A stretch of 64,000 nucleotides of DNA. It comes from Agelas oroides (taxonomy: Eukaryota; Porifera; Demospongiae; Agelasida; Agelasidae). Of this stretch, positions 34,448 to 47,384 are shown piece by piece (position 1 is the first letter of the stretch; each line of letters starts with the position of its first letter). The position numbers and the translations under genes are program-made. Location: NCBI GenBank assembly GCA_949130485.1, contig OX422183.1, positions 25,745,316 through 25,809,315 of the forward strand, written 5' to 3'. The notes beneath the pieces were generated by a model, which saw only the letters and a program-made list of their open reading frames with translations, was not told the origin of the DNA and searched no databases.

Positions 34448-37400
34448 GATTTGCCAACTGGTGCTGGTGCACCCCCACTTGACACACAACTGCCTCTGTT
34501 GCTGTCCCACTATCCATTCCGTGTTCTTTTGTTTCTGTGTCTTTCACTTTTGTCCATCTGTCCCTGTCCCTATGTCCCTGTTTGCTTCCATGTATCCCTG
34601 TCCTGGAAATTTTCACCTAATGAACATCGATTTGCCAGCTGGTGTTGGTGCATCCCCACTTGACGCACAACTGCCTCTGTTGCTGTCCCACTATCCATTC
34701 CATGTTCTGCTTCTGTGTCTTTCACTTTGTCCGTCTGTCCCTGTCCCTACGTCCCTGTCAATGTCCCTGTCACTATCCCTGTTCCCCTGTCCCTGTTGCT
34801 GGCACTATCCCTGGCCCCTGTCCCTATTCCTCTGTCCCTTTCCCTGTTCTAATCCGTCTGTCCATGTCCCTATGTCTGTCCTTCTCCCCTTGCCCCGGTA
34901 CCTGTCCCTGTCCGTCTTCCTCTGTCCCAGGTCTGTCTCTGATCTCGTACCGCTACCAGTCCTTGCTTCTTTGTCATCTTCCCTCTGCCCTCCACTGAAG
35001 TCCTTCTGCTCCTGTTTTTATCCCTCCAGGACCATTTCTGGCCCTCTCTTCCCGTTCCCCCATTCCTGTCCCTCTGTCCCTGTCTCTCTGTCCCTGTCCC
35101 TTTGTCCCTCTGTCCCTGTCACTCTCTCCGTGTCTCAGTCGCTATTCCAGTCCCTCTTTCCTTATTCTTGTCCGTCTGTTGTGTTTCTGTTGCTGTCCAA
35201 GCCCCCCTTTCCATGTCCCTTTCCGTAGATCCCCGTTTCTGTCCTCCTTTCCCTGTTCCTGTCCCTGTCTGTCTGTCACAGTCCCTGTCTTTCGGTCCAT
35301 GTCCATCTGCCCTTTCTGTGTTCCTGTACCTTTCACTGTGATTCCTTCCTGTCCCTCTCTCAGCCTGTCAATTGTCCCTCGATCCCTGTGTCCTTGTCCG
35401 TCTGTCCTCGCCCCTATTTCTGTGTCCCTCTCCCTGTTCACCTCTCCCCCTGTCCCTGTCATCTGTTCCGATCCCTGTCCCTGTCCTCTGTTCCGATCCC
35501 TGTCCCTCTGTCCTTGTCCCCTGTCACTCTCCCTGTCGCTCTCCCTGTCCCACTATGCTGTCCCTCTATGCTGTCCCTCTGTCCTTCTCCCTATGTCCTT
35601 GTCCCTCTGTCCTTGTCCCTCTGTCCTTGTCCCCTGTCACTCTCCCTGTCCCCCTGTCCCTGTCCGTCTGTTCCGGTCCCGTTCCCTCTGTCCTTGTCCC
35701 CTGTCCCCCTGTCGCTGACCCTCTGTCCCTGTCCCTCTGTGCTATCCCTCTGTCCTTCTCCCTCGGTCCTTGTTGTCCCTCTGTCCCTGTCCCTCTGTCC
35801 TTGTTCCCTGTCACTCTCCCTGTCCCACTGTCCCTGTTCCTCTGTCGTGTCCCTCAGTCCCTGTCCCCTGGCACTCTCCCTGTCCCCCTATCCCTCTCCC
35901 TCTGTCGTGTCCCTAAGTCCCTGTCCTTCTTTCCCTATTCCAGTCCATTTGTCCCCTTTTGTGTGTCCTTGTCCATCTGTCCTTTCCCCTATTTCTATGT
36001 ATCTCTACCTGTTCCCCTGTCCCCCTGTCCCCCTGTCGCTGTCACTCTGTCCCTCTCACTGTGTCCCCGTTCATGCCTATGTTTCTATCCACCTCCCTCT
36101 TCCTTCTCCCCATCCCTCTGTCCCTGTACATCTCTCCCTGTCCCTCTGTTCCTGTCCCTGTCCCTCTGTCCTTATCCATCTGTCACGCTGTCCCTGTTCC
36201 AGTCCTTGTCCGACTGTCTCTGTTCCTCTTTGTGTACCTCTCCTTGTCCCTCTGTCCCTGTACCTATCTCCCTTTCTCTGTCCCTGTCCTCATCTCAATC
36301 TCCCTCTTCATTATCCATATCCCTTTGTCCCTGTACATCTGGCCCTGTCACTGTGTTCCTGTTCCTGTCTTTGTCCCGATCCATCTCCCTCTTCCATGTC
36401 CCCATCCCTCTGTCCTTGTCCCTCTGTCCTTGTCCCTCTGTCCCTGTCCCTCTGTCCCTGTCCCTCTATCCCTGTCCCTCTGTCCTTGTCCCTGTCCTTG
36501 TCCCTTTGTTTCTGTCTCATCTCTACTTGTCCCTATACCTCTTTCCTTATTCCAGTGCCTGCGTCCTTGTGCATCTGTCCTTCCCCTATTTCTGTGTCCC
36601 TCTCCCTGTCCTCCTGTCCCACTGTCCCTGTCCCTCTGTCCCTGTCCCTGTCCCTCTGTCCCTGTCCCTGTCCCTCTGTCCCTCTCCCTCTGTCCTTTTT
36701 CCCTGTCACTCTCACTGTACCCTTGTCCCTGTCCCTATTTGTGTCCCTCTCCGTGTCCCTCTGTCCCTGTACCTGTCTCCTTGTCTCTCTTCCTGTCCTT
36801 GTCTCTGTCTCCGTCTTCCTTGTCCATATCCCTTTGTCCCTGTACATCTGGCACTGTCACTCTGTCCCTGTTCCAGTTTTTGTCCATGTTCATCTCCATC
36901 TTCCTTGTCCCTATCCCTCTGTCCCTGTACATCTGACCCTGTCGCTCTCTCCCTCTTCCTGTCTTTGTCCTATCCATCCGTCCATATCCCTTTGTTCTTG
37001 TACATCTGGCCCTGTCACTCTGTCCGTGTTCCTGTCTTTGTCCTTATCCATCTCCCTCCTCCATGTCCCCCTCCCTCTGTACCTGTCCCTCTGTCCTTGG
37101 CCATCTGTCACTCTGTCGCTGTTCCCTGTCACTCTGTCCCTGTTCCTGTCCTTGTCCGTCTATCCTTGTCCCTGTCCCTATTTGTGTTCCTCTCCCTGTC
37201 TCTCTGTCCCTGTACCTATCTCCCTGTCTCTGTCCCTGTCCTCATCTCTATCTCCCTTTACCTTATCCGTATCCCTTTGTCCCTGTACATCTCGCCCTGT
37301 CACTCTGTGCCTGTTCCTGTCTTTGTCCCTATCCATCTCCCTCTTCCTTGTCCCCATCCCTCTGTCCCTGTACATCTCTACTTTTCCCTCTGTCCCTGTT

Positions 37401-40400
37401 CCTCTGTCCTTGTCCCTCTGTCTCTTTCCCTTTGTCCTTGTCCCTCTGTCCCTGTCCCTCTGTCCTTGTCCCCTGTCACTCTCCCTGTCCCCCTGTCCTT
37501 GTCCCTCGGTTGTGTCCCTCAGTCCCTGTCCCTCTATCTCTGTCTCATCTCTCCTTGTCCTTATACCTCTTTCCTTATTCCAGTCCCTGTATCCCTGTCC
37601 CTATGTCCTTGTGCATCTGTCCTTCACCTACTTCTGTGTCCCTCTCCCTGTCCTCCTGTGACGCTGTCCCTGTCCCTTTGTCCCTGTCCCTCGGTCCCTG
37701 TCCCTATCCTCTGTCTTTGTCTCTCTGTCCCTGTCCCTCTGTGGCACTCACCCTGTCCCCCTGTCCCTGTCCCTATTTGTGTCCCTCTCCATGTTCCTCT
37801 GTCCCTGTACCTCTCTCCTTGTCTCTGTCCCTGTCCTTGTCTCTATCTCCCTCTTCCTTGTCCATATACCTTTGTCTCCGTACATCTGCCACTGTAACTC
37901 TGTCCCTGATCCTGTTTGTGTCCATATCCATCTCCGTCTTCCTTGGCCCTATCCCTCTGTCCTTGTCCATCTGGCCCTGTCTCTCTGTCCCTGTTCCTGT
38001 CCATCTGTCTCTGTCCCTCTCACTGTCACTCTATCCCGCTCTCTGTCCCTGTGTCCCTTTCAATTTTTACATCCCTCTGTCCCCGTTCTCCTGTCTATGT
38101 CCCAGTACCAGTCCTTGTGCCTATGTATCTCCCTCTTCCCTGTGCTTCTATCCTGGTCCCTCTGTCCCCGTTCCTTTCTATCTGTCATAGTCCCTGTCCC
38201 TTTGCTGTCATTCATTTCCTATCCCTGTCCCAGTCCCTCTGTCCCCCAGTCTCTGTCCCTATGTGTGTCTTTGTCCCTGTCACTCTATCCCTGTTCCTGT
38301 TCCTGTCCCTCTGCAGCTGTCCCTGTACTTGTCGTTATCACCATCGGTCCGTCCCTGTCTGTATCACCCTGTCACCGTTCCTGTCCCTCTCCTGGTTCCC
38401 ATTCCGTCTATCCCTCTGTTCCTGTCCCTATGTCTGAACTTGTCCCTCTCCCCCGGTCTGACTATTCCTGTCGGTCCCTGTCCTTGTTCCACCCTTTGTC
38501 CCTGCCCTTGTTCCTGTTCCCATCCCTGTCTGTGTCACTTTGTCTGTGTCACTCTGTCCCTGTTCCTGTGCCTTTGTTTCTGTTGCTATATGTCCCTGTC
38601 CTTGTCTCTCAGTCTCTATCCTTCTATTCCCGTTCCTGTTGCCTGTTCCTGTCTATCTGTCACAGTCCCTATCCATCTGTCATTTTCTCTGTCATTGTCT
38701 CTATCCCTGTGCATTTCGCTGTGCTTATTGCTATCCCCAACTCGTTGTCCCTCTCTCCCTGTTGATCTCCCTCTTCCTTCTTCATACCACTTTGTCCCTA
38801 TCCATCTCCCTCTTTCTTGTACCTATCCCTCTGTCCCTGTCCCTCTGTCCCTGTCCATCTGTCCTTGGCCCTCTGTCACTCTGTCACAGTTCCCTGTCAC
38901 TCTGTCCCTGTTCCTGTCCTTGTCCGTCTGTCCTTGTCCCTGTCCCTATTTCTGTCCCTCTCCCTGTCCCTCTGTCCCTGTACCTATCTCCCTGTCTCTC
39001 TCCCTCTCCTCATCTCTCTCTCCCTTTTCTTTATCCATATCCTTTTGTCCCTGTACATCTCGCCCTGTCACTCTGTCCCTGTTCCTGTCTTTGTCCCTAT
39101 CCATCTCCCTCTTCCTTGTTCATATCCATTTGTCCCTGTACATCTGGCCCTGTCACTCTGTTTCTGTTCCTGTCCATCTGTATCTGTCCCTGTCACTGTC
39201 CCTCTATCCCTCTCTCTGTCCCTGTGTCCCTTTCAATTTTTCCGTCCCTCTGTCCCTGTTCTCCTATCTATGTCCCAGTCCCAGTCCTTGTGCCTATGTA
39301 TCTCCCTCTTCCCTGTCCTTCTATCCTGGTCCCTCTGTCCCCGTTCCTTTCTATCTGTCATAGTCCCTGTCCCTTTGCTGTCATTCATTTCCTATCCCTC
39401 CTGTCATTGTCCCTGTCCCTGTCACTCTATCTCTGTTCCTGTTCCTGTCCCTCTGCAGCTGTCCCTGTCCTTCAACCCCTGTCCCTGTTCCTGTTGTTAT
39501 CACCACCGCTCTGTCCCTGTCTGTGTCACCCTGTCCCCGTTCCTGTCCCTCTCCCGGTCCGTGTCTCAGTCGCTATTCCAGTCCCTCTTTCCTTATTCTT
39601 GTCCGTCTGTTGTGCTTCTGTTCCTGTCCAAGTCCCCCTTTCCATGTCCCTTTCCGTAGATCCCCGTTTCTGTCCTCCTTTCCCTGTTCCTGTCCCTATC
39701 TGTCTGTCACAGTCCCTGTCCTTTGGTCCATGTCCATCTGCCCTTTCTCTGTTCCTGTACCTTTCGCTGTGATTCCTTCCTGTCCCTCTCTCAGCCTGTC
39801 ACTGTCCCTCTGTCCCTTTCCCTACGTCTGTCAATTATCCCTCCATCCCTGTCTCCTTGTCCGTCTGTCCTCGCCCCTATTTCTGTGTCCCTCTCCCTGT
39901 TCACCTGTCCCCCTGTCCCTGTCCTCTGTTCCGATACCTGTCCCTCTGTCCTTGTACCCTGTCACTCTCCCTGTCACTCTCCCTGTCCCTCTGTGCTGAC
40001 CCTCTGTCCTTCTCCCTCTGTCCTTGTCCTTCTGTCCTTGTCACTCTGTCCTTGTCCCTCTGTCCTTGTCCCTTGTCACTCTCCCTGTCCCCCTGTCCCT
40101 GTCCCTCTGTTGTGTCCCTCAGTCCCTGTCCCCTGTCACTCTCCCTGTCCCTCTGTCCCTCTCCCTCTGTCATGTCCCTCATTCCCTGTCCTTCTTTCCT
40201 TATTCCAGTCCATTTGTCCCTGTTCATGTGTCCTTGTCTGTCTGTCCTTTCCCCTATTTCTGTGTATCTCTACCTGTTCCCCTGTCCCCCTGTCCCCTTG
40301 TCCCTGTCCCTCTGTCCCTCTGACTGTGTCCCTGTTCCTGCCTATGTTTCTATCCACCTCCCTCTTCCTTCTCCTCATCCCTCTGTCCCTGTACATCTCT

Positions 40401-43400
40401 CCCTCTCCCTCTGTCCTTATCCATCTGTCACTCTGTCCCTGTTCCAGTCCTTGTCCGTCTGTATCTGTTCCTCTTTGTGTCCCTCTCCTTGTCCCTCTGT
40501 CCCTGTACCTATCTCCCTGTCTCTGTCCCTCTCCTCATCTCTATCTCCCTTTTCTTTATCCATATCCTTTTGTCCCTGTACATCTCGCCCTATCACTCTG
40601 TCCCTGTTCCTCTCTTTGTCCCTATCCATCTCCCTCTTCCTTGTTCATATCCGTTTATCCCTGTAGATCTGGCCCTGTCACTCTGTTCCTGTTCCTGTTC
40701 ATCTGTATCTGTCCCTGTCACTGTCCCTCTATCCCTGTTGTCCTGTCTATGTCCCAGTCCCAGTCCTTGTGCCTATGTATCTCCCTCTTCCCTGTCCTTC
40801 TATCCTGGTCCCTCTGTCCCCGTTCCTTTCTATCTGTCATAGTCCCTGTTCCTTTGCTGTCATTCATTTCCTATCCCTCCTGTCATTGTCCCTGTCCCTG
40901 TGACTCTATCCCTCTTCCTGTTCCTGTCCCTCTGCAGCTGTCCCTGTTCTTCAACCCCTGTCCCTGTTCCTGTTGTTATCACCACTGCTCTGTCCCTGTC
41001 TGTGTCACCCTGTCCCCTTTCCTGTCCCTCTCCCAGTTCCCATCCGTCTGTCCCTCTGTTTCTCTTTCCCTCTGTTCCTGTCCCTATGTCTGCCCTTGTC
41101 CCTTTCACCCGGTCTGACAATACCTGTCGCTCCCTGTCCTTGTTCCTCTCTTTGTCCCTGCCCTTGTTCCTGTCCCTGTCCCTGTCTGTGTCACTTTGTC
41201 TGTGTCACTCTGTCCGTATCCCTGTCCCTCTGTCCCTGTTTGTGTAACCCTGTTCATCTTCCTGTCCTATGTCACTGTTCGTCTGTCCCTGTCCCTATGT
41301 CTGTCCTTGTTTCTCTGTCCATGTCTGACTATTCCTGTCACTGTCCCTCTGTCCCTGTCATGTCCTGTCCCTGTGCTGTCCCTGTCCACCTGTCCCTCTG
41401 TCCCTCTCTCCCTGTCCTGTCCATGTTCCTGTCCGTGTTCCTGTGCCTTTCTTCCTGTTCCTATGTCCCATTGCCTGTTTGTGTGTCCATGTCCCAGTCC
41501 ATTTCCCTCCACCCCTGTCCTTCTCCCCTGGTCCCTCTGTCCCTGTCTATCTGTTCCTGTCACTCAGTCCCCGTTCCCTGTTCCTGGGAGCTGTCTATCT
41601 GTCACAGTCCCTATCCCTCTGTCCCTGTCGATCTGGCCTTGTCTTTTTCCCTGTCCCTATTGCTGTCATTTTCTTCCTGTCTCTATCGCTGTCCAAAACT
41701 ACCTTTTTGTCTCTCCCTCTGTCCCTATCCCCCTGTCCCTGTCCATTTTCCTGTCCCTATCCTTGTCTGTCTGTCCTGTCTGTGTCACCCTGTCCCTGTT
41801 CCTGTCCCTCTTTCCTTATTCTTCTCCATCTGTTGTCCTTCTGTTCCTGTCCAAGTCCCCCTTTCCATGTCCATTTCCGTAGATCCCCATTTCTGTCCTC
41901 CTTTCCCTGTTCCTGTCCCTGTCTGTCTGTCACAGTCCCTGTCCTTCAGTCCGTGTCCATCTGTCATGTCTCTGTTGCTGTTCCTTTCGCTGTCATTCTT
42001 TCCCGTCCCCCTCTCACTCTGTCACTGTCCTTCTCTCCCTTTCCCTATGTCTGCCAATTGTCCCTCCGTCCCTGTTTACTCTATCCCTGTCCCTGTGTCC
42101 TTGTCCATCTGTCCTCGCCCCTATTGTGTCCCTCTCCCTGACCCCCTGTCATTGTCCCTCTGTTCCTGTCCCTGTCCCTCTGTCTTTGTCCCCAGTCACT
42201 CTCCCTGTCCCCCGGTCCTTGTCCCTCTGTCTTGTACCTCAGTCCCTGTCCCTCTGTCTCTGTCTCATCTCTCCTGGTCCCTATACCTCTTTCCTTATTC
42301 CAGTCCCTGTGTCCCTGTCCCTATGTCCTTGTGCATCTGTCCTTCACCTACTTCTGTGTCCCTCTCCCTGTCCTCTTGTCACACTGTGCCTGTCCCTTTG
42401 TCACTGTCCTCTGTCCTTGTCTCTCTGTCCCTTTCCCTCTGTCCTTGTCCCCTGTCACTCACCCTGTCCCCCTGTCTCTATTTGTGTCCCTCTCCATGTC
42501 CCTCTGTCCCTGTACCTGTCTCCTTGTCTCTGTCCCTGTCCTTGTGTCTATCTCACTCTTCCTTGTCCATATCCATTTGTCCCCATACATCTGGCACTGT
42601 CATCCTGTCCCTGATCCTTTCTGTGTCCATATCCATCTCCGTCTTCCTTGTCCCTATCCCTCTGTCCCTGTACATCTGGCCCTGTCACTCTGTTCCTGTT
42701 CCTGTCCATCTGTCTCTGTCCCTGTCACTGTCCCTCTACCTCTCTCTGTCCCTGTGTCCCTTTCAATTTTTCCGTCCATCTCTCCCTGTTCTCCTGTCTA
42801 TGTCCCAGTCCCAGTCCTTGTGCCTATGTATCTCCCTCTTCCCTGTCCTTCTATCCTAGTCCCTCTGTCCCCATTCTTTTCTAACTGTAATAGTCCCTGT
42901 CCCTTTGCTGTCATTGATTTCCTATCCCTGTCCCAGTCCCTCTGTCCCACAGTCTCTGTCCCTATGTGTGTCCTTCTCCCTGTCACTCTATCCATTCCCC
43001 TGTTCCTATTCCCGTCCCTTTGCAGCTGTCCCTCTCCTTCAGCCCCAGTCCCTGTTTCTGGCGTTATCACTATCGCTCTGTCCCTGTCTGTGTCACCCTG
43101 TCCCCATTCCTGTCCCTTTGTCCCTTTTCCTCTGTCCCTTTCTCTGTTCCCATCCGTCTGTCCCTGTCCCTCTGTTTCTCTTTCCCTTTGTTGCTGTCAC
43201 TGCGTCTGGCCCTGTCCCTCTATCCCTGTTTGACTATTCCTGTCGGTCCCTGTCCTTGTTCCTCGCTTTGTCCCTGCCCTTGTTCCTGTTCCTGTCCCTG
43301 TCTGTGTCACTTTGTCTCTGTCATTCTGTCCCTGTTCCTGTCCCTTTGTTTCTGTTCCTCTGTCCCAGTCCTTGTTTTGTCCGTCCCTGTCCCGGTCCAT

Positions 43401-45138
43401 TTCCCTCTCTCCCAGTTTCCGTCCCTGTCCTTCTGTCCTGGTCCCTCTGTCTCTATCCATCTGTTCCTGTCACTCAGTCCCTGTTGCCTATTCCTGTCTA
43501 TCTGTCACGGTCCCTGTCCATCTGTCATTGTCTCTGTCCCTGTGCATTTCGCTGTCCTTATTGCTGTCCCCAACTCGCTGTCCCTCTGTCCCTGTCCCTA
43601 TGAGTTCCTTAAGCTTGTCCCTCTGTCCCTATTAACTCTACCCCTTGTTCATAGTGCCATGGGTGCATGTGTTAAATTTGCCATGTCCAAAGTTGTTTGG
43701 TGTATAATTTATATGTATATAAGCTGCCTTAACTGTTCTGAGGGTTGTTGTCCCTATCCCTGTCCCTCTGTCCCTGTTTGTGTCACCCTGTTCATGTTCC
43801 TGTCCTTTGTCACTGTTCCTCTGTCCCTGTCCCTATGTCTCTCCTTGTTTCTCTGTCCCTGTCTGACTATTCCCATTGCTGTCCCTCTGTCCTTGTTTCT
43901 CTGTGCCTGTGTGACTATCCCTGTCACAGTCCCTCTGTCCCTGTCATATCTTGTCCCTGTCCTGTCCCTGTCCTGTCCCTGTCCTGTCCCTGTCCTGTCC
44001 CTGTTCATCTGTCCCTCTGTCCCTGTCTTGTCCACGTTCCTGTCCGTGTTCCTGTCCCTTTCTTCCTGTTCCTATATCCCATTGCCTGTTTGTGTGTCCA
44101 TATCCCAGTCCATTTCCCTCCACCCCTGTCCTTCTCCCCTGGTCCCTCTGTTCCTCTCTATCTGTTCCTGTCACTCAGTCCCTGTTCCCTGTTCCCTGTT
44201 CCTGGGTACTGTCTTTCTGTCACAGTCCCTGTCTCTCTGTCCCTGTCGATCTGGCCTTGTCTATGTCCCTGTCCCTATCGCTGTCCCAAACTACCTTTCC
44301 CTGTCCTTATCCCTCTGTCCCTGTCCCTTTTCCTGTCCCTATTCTTGTCCCTCTGTCCTGTCTGTGTCACCCTGTCCCTGTTCCTGTCACTTTGTCTCTG
44401 TTTCTCCATCCCTTTCCCTGTTTCTATCTTTCTGTCTCAGTCACTGTTTGTATGTCCCTCCGTTCCTGTCCCTGTCCATTTCCCTGTCCATCTCCCTCTC
44501 TCCTTGTCCCGGATGTTGTCTCTCTATTCCTCCCTCTGTCCCTCTGTCCCTATCCATGTTCTCCTATCTCTGCCCCTGTCCTTGTCCTTGTGCCTATTTG
44601 TCTCCCTCTTCTTCTTTCCAAGTCCCTCTGTGCCTGTCCATCTGTTCCTGTCACTGTCCCTGTTCCTATCTATCTGTTACAGTCGCCCTATCATTGTACC
44701 CCTGTCACTCTGTTCCTGTCCCTGTGCCTTTGTTCCTGTCCCTTTCCGTCTGTCCGTGTGCTGGCCTCTGTCCATGTCCCTCTGTTCCTGTGACCGTCGA
44801 CGTCCTTGTCCTTGTCACTATCCCTCTCTCCCTGTCCCTGTACCTGTGCCTTTGTCCCAAACTCTTTGTCCTTGTCCCTCTGTCCCTAACTCTTTCTCCT
44901 CTGTCCCTGTCTGTCTGTCCATCTTCCAGTTCCTCTACCTGTCCATCTCCCTCTCTCCCTGTCCCTGTCCCTCTGTCCGTATCTCAGTCCCTGTCTTTCT
45001 CTCCCTGTCCCTGTCCCTGTCCCTCATTTCCTATCCATGTCCCTCTCTCCCTGTTCCTATGTCCCTTTCCCTGTCTCTCTCTCCCTGCCTCTTTCGCTCT
45101 ATCCCCCTCTCCCTGTCCCTGTGTTTGTCCTTCTGTCC
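34448..45138 (+). repeat. Satellite block A4
   Basis: About 10.7 kb of hexamer satellite with two leader copies at the start. The right half (about 41190-43620) is closely similar to A1 (about 5600-8100), at an offset of about 35.5 kb. From 40492 on it is repeated with one noticed difference at +12426 bp. Its middle shares long blocks with A5 (for example near 35700-37060 with 50600-51900). Confidence 0.92.
43630..43748. repeat. Non-satellite island in A4
   Basis: Nearly the same as the A1 island, with a few substitutions (for example TAGTGCCATGG for TAGTACCATGG, and ATATAAGC for ATATAGGC). The satellite on both sides also matches A1, so the island moved with its surroundings. Confidence 0.8.
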
Positions 45139-47384
45139 TTGACTCTACCCTCTCTTTCGTTGATATACCTGGTTCTACTAGGTTCATTATGACATCCCCC
45201 AACTTTTGTAGTTGTACTGGATTACCGTTAAGTCTACTTGGTTGTACTTGACTCTACCCAACTCTATGCTATAATGCTCTACCAGGTTTAGTTGAACTCT
45301 CCTACAGTCTGCTACGTTGTACTACTAGAATCTATACAACACTCTGTATCCCACTCTTCCGCAGCTTCTAATGGAATCTGCCTGACTCCACTACACTCTA
45401 CCATAGCTCTACCCGATTCTAAGGGACTGTGCTTGACTCCACCTCTCTCTGCCATGGCTCTATCTGATTCTACAGGAGAGTATTTGACTCCACCTCACTT
45501 CACCATGGATTTCCTATTTCCAATCAATGCCACCCTTACTCTACATCTTTCTGGTTCTACTTGACTGTTGTAATTTTGCAAAGATAGTGGTTTTGTTGCT
45601 TCTTACTTCCTTTTTACCTACTTATATGCAGTTACTTCTTACTAAAGCATCCCTGCATGTCTCAAGAAGTCATGCTCGTAGAACTAGGGCAGAATCTGCA
45701 TCTATTGAGGTTTTCTGTATTGAAGAAGTCCCACAATCAACTTTACACTGATATGAATTCTGCACAATGTAACACGCTATTCCAGCAGAAACCCTTCCCC
45801 CTGACTCACCTCAGAACCAGCCAACTCCCCGTCCACTTATCCCCAGTAACAGTCTAACCTCTTTCCACAACATGTACACTAGCTCCCAGCATGAAGAGTC
45901 CTTATCTGGATTCCTTCAATTATTCAGCCCTACCCTAGCATACATGTAATCTGGAACAAAAGGCCGTCACCCTCCCCCCCTCTCCCTCTCCCTCAAAGAT
46001 CCCTACGGATTAGGGGAAGGCATCATTTGCACAGTTTTGTGAGTGTTACCTCAGCAAATGGGAGCTACGATGTGCGTCGTAGCAGTGTTGGCGCTCCCCC
46101 ACCCGACACCCCAACCACTGCTGTGTAGCTATCTCTTGGATACACTGACAACGCAGTGGGAATGGAGGCGATGTAGCTAGCTACACTACCTGCAAGGTTG
46201 AAGTTCTTAGAAGCTAGTAGGTATAGATAGTCAAGAGTACAAAAATCATATAAGCTAGGCAGTAATCTTGATGGCATTCTGCCAAATGCATGCAAGTGAA
46301 CCAAAAAAATGAGCAAAAAGTTTCCCCACTAGGGTGAGGTCTTGGGGTATTGGGCTACCACGACACACGCAACACTACATGGCCAGAACATGTCCCAGGT
46401 AACACCTGATGGCAGAGCCAGAGCCCCTCTCCTCCTTGCAGCTGGCTAGGCTGACACCCCTGGTTCCACTCCGTGTCCAGAGTCTGTGAGATGTAAGGGA
46501 GGAACAGAGCGGCCCCTAGACCATATCGAGCAGCCAACTCGCATAGCTCTGAACCTTCTAACAGCTTTGGTTATGACTGTTAGTCCCCACAGTCTCCATG
46601 TAGGACACTCCCCAACAGCTGCGCACAGTGTGGGTACTAGTAAAAGTGTTTTTCTCCTATTTATACTGCTATAAAATGCGTCCCTAATAATTATGGGTTT
46701 CGAAACCATGAATATCATTAACGTCTAGTTAATTGCATTTCCGCTTGCGCGTGCGCGCGTTCTCTTGCACCTCATTAGCCCTCGCGGTCGCGGAACCAGA
46801 CTCGGACTCCGCGAGCTAACCAGATCCAAACGCAGTTTTTGTCACTACTGGCAGGAGCCGTGTGAAGGCCTGCAGTCTAGATCAAAAGACAAATGTTACC
46901 TTCAGGCTAGGGTATAGCTGGAACTAACAGCTAGCTACACGATCATGTCTGAGAGTCAACGTATGTTACGTATCAGACAGTGCTGCTATACGTCACAGAT
47001 GATGTGGTGTCTTCTGGTTTCCCATGGTGTCTCATCGTCTAGCAGGTACAGGGTGCACTTGCAGATTGCTCTGAGATGAACAGTCAGTAAGATATCAAGG
47101 TGATTGTGTAACCAACATAGGCAGTGTTGTCCCATTGTGTCTCATGATGTAACATGGGATCTCATCATGTTACATGATGGTTCGTGTTGTCTGATGGTTT
47201 CAAGGTTTCATGTCGAAGCACCCTGATGACCAGTGTTTTTGAAGCATATCTACCAAAAAAAAGTCACTTGGCCATAACTGCCCAACCCATTTGAGCCGTA
47301 AATGCCCCACCTATTTATGATGTAAATGCCACACCCATTTATGACAAATGCCACACCTATTCAAGCGATGAATGTCTCATTCCC
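45139..47384. repeat. Linker L4
   Basis: Complete linker with the anchor at 46378 and TATAAAA at 46670. Compared with L1-L3 it has its own substitutions (TCTTGCACC for TCGCTTGCACC near the CpG stretch, ATGTCCCAGG for AAGTCCCAGG at the anchor). All noticed private variants are shared with L5 but not with other linkers. No gene is seen. Confidence 0.88.
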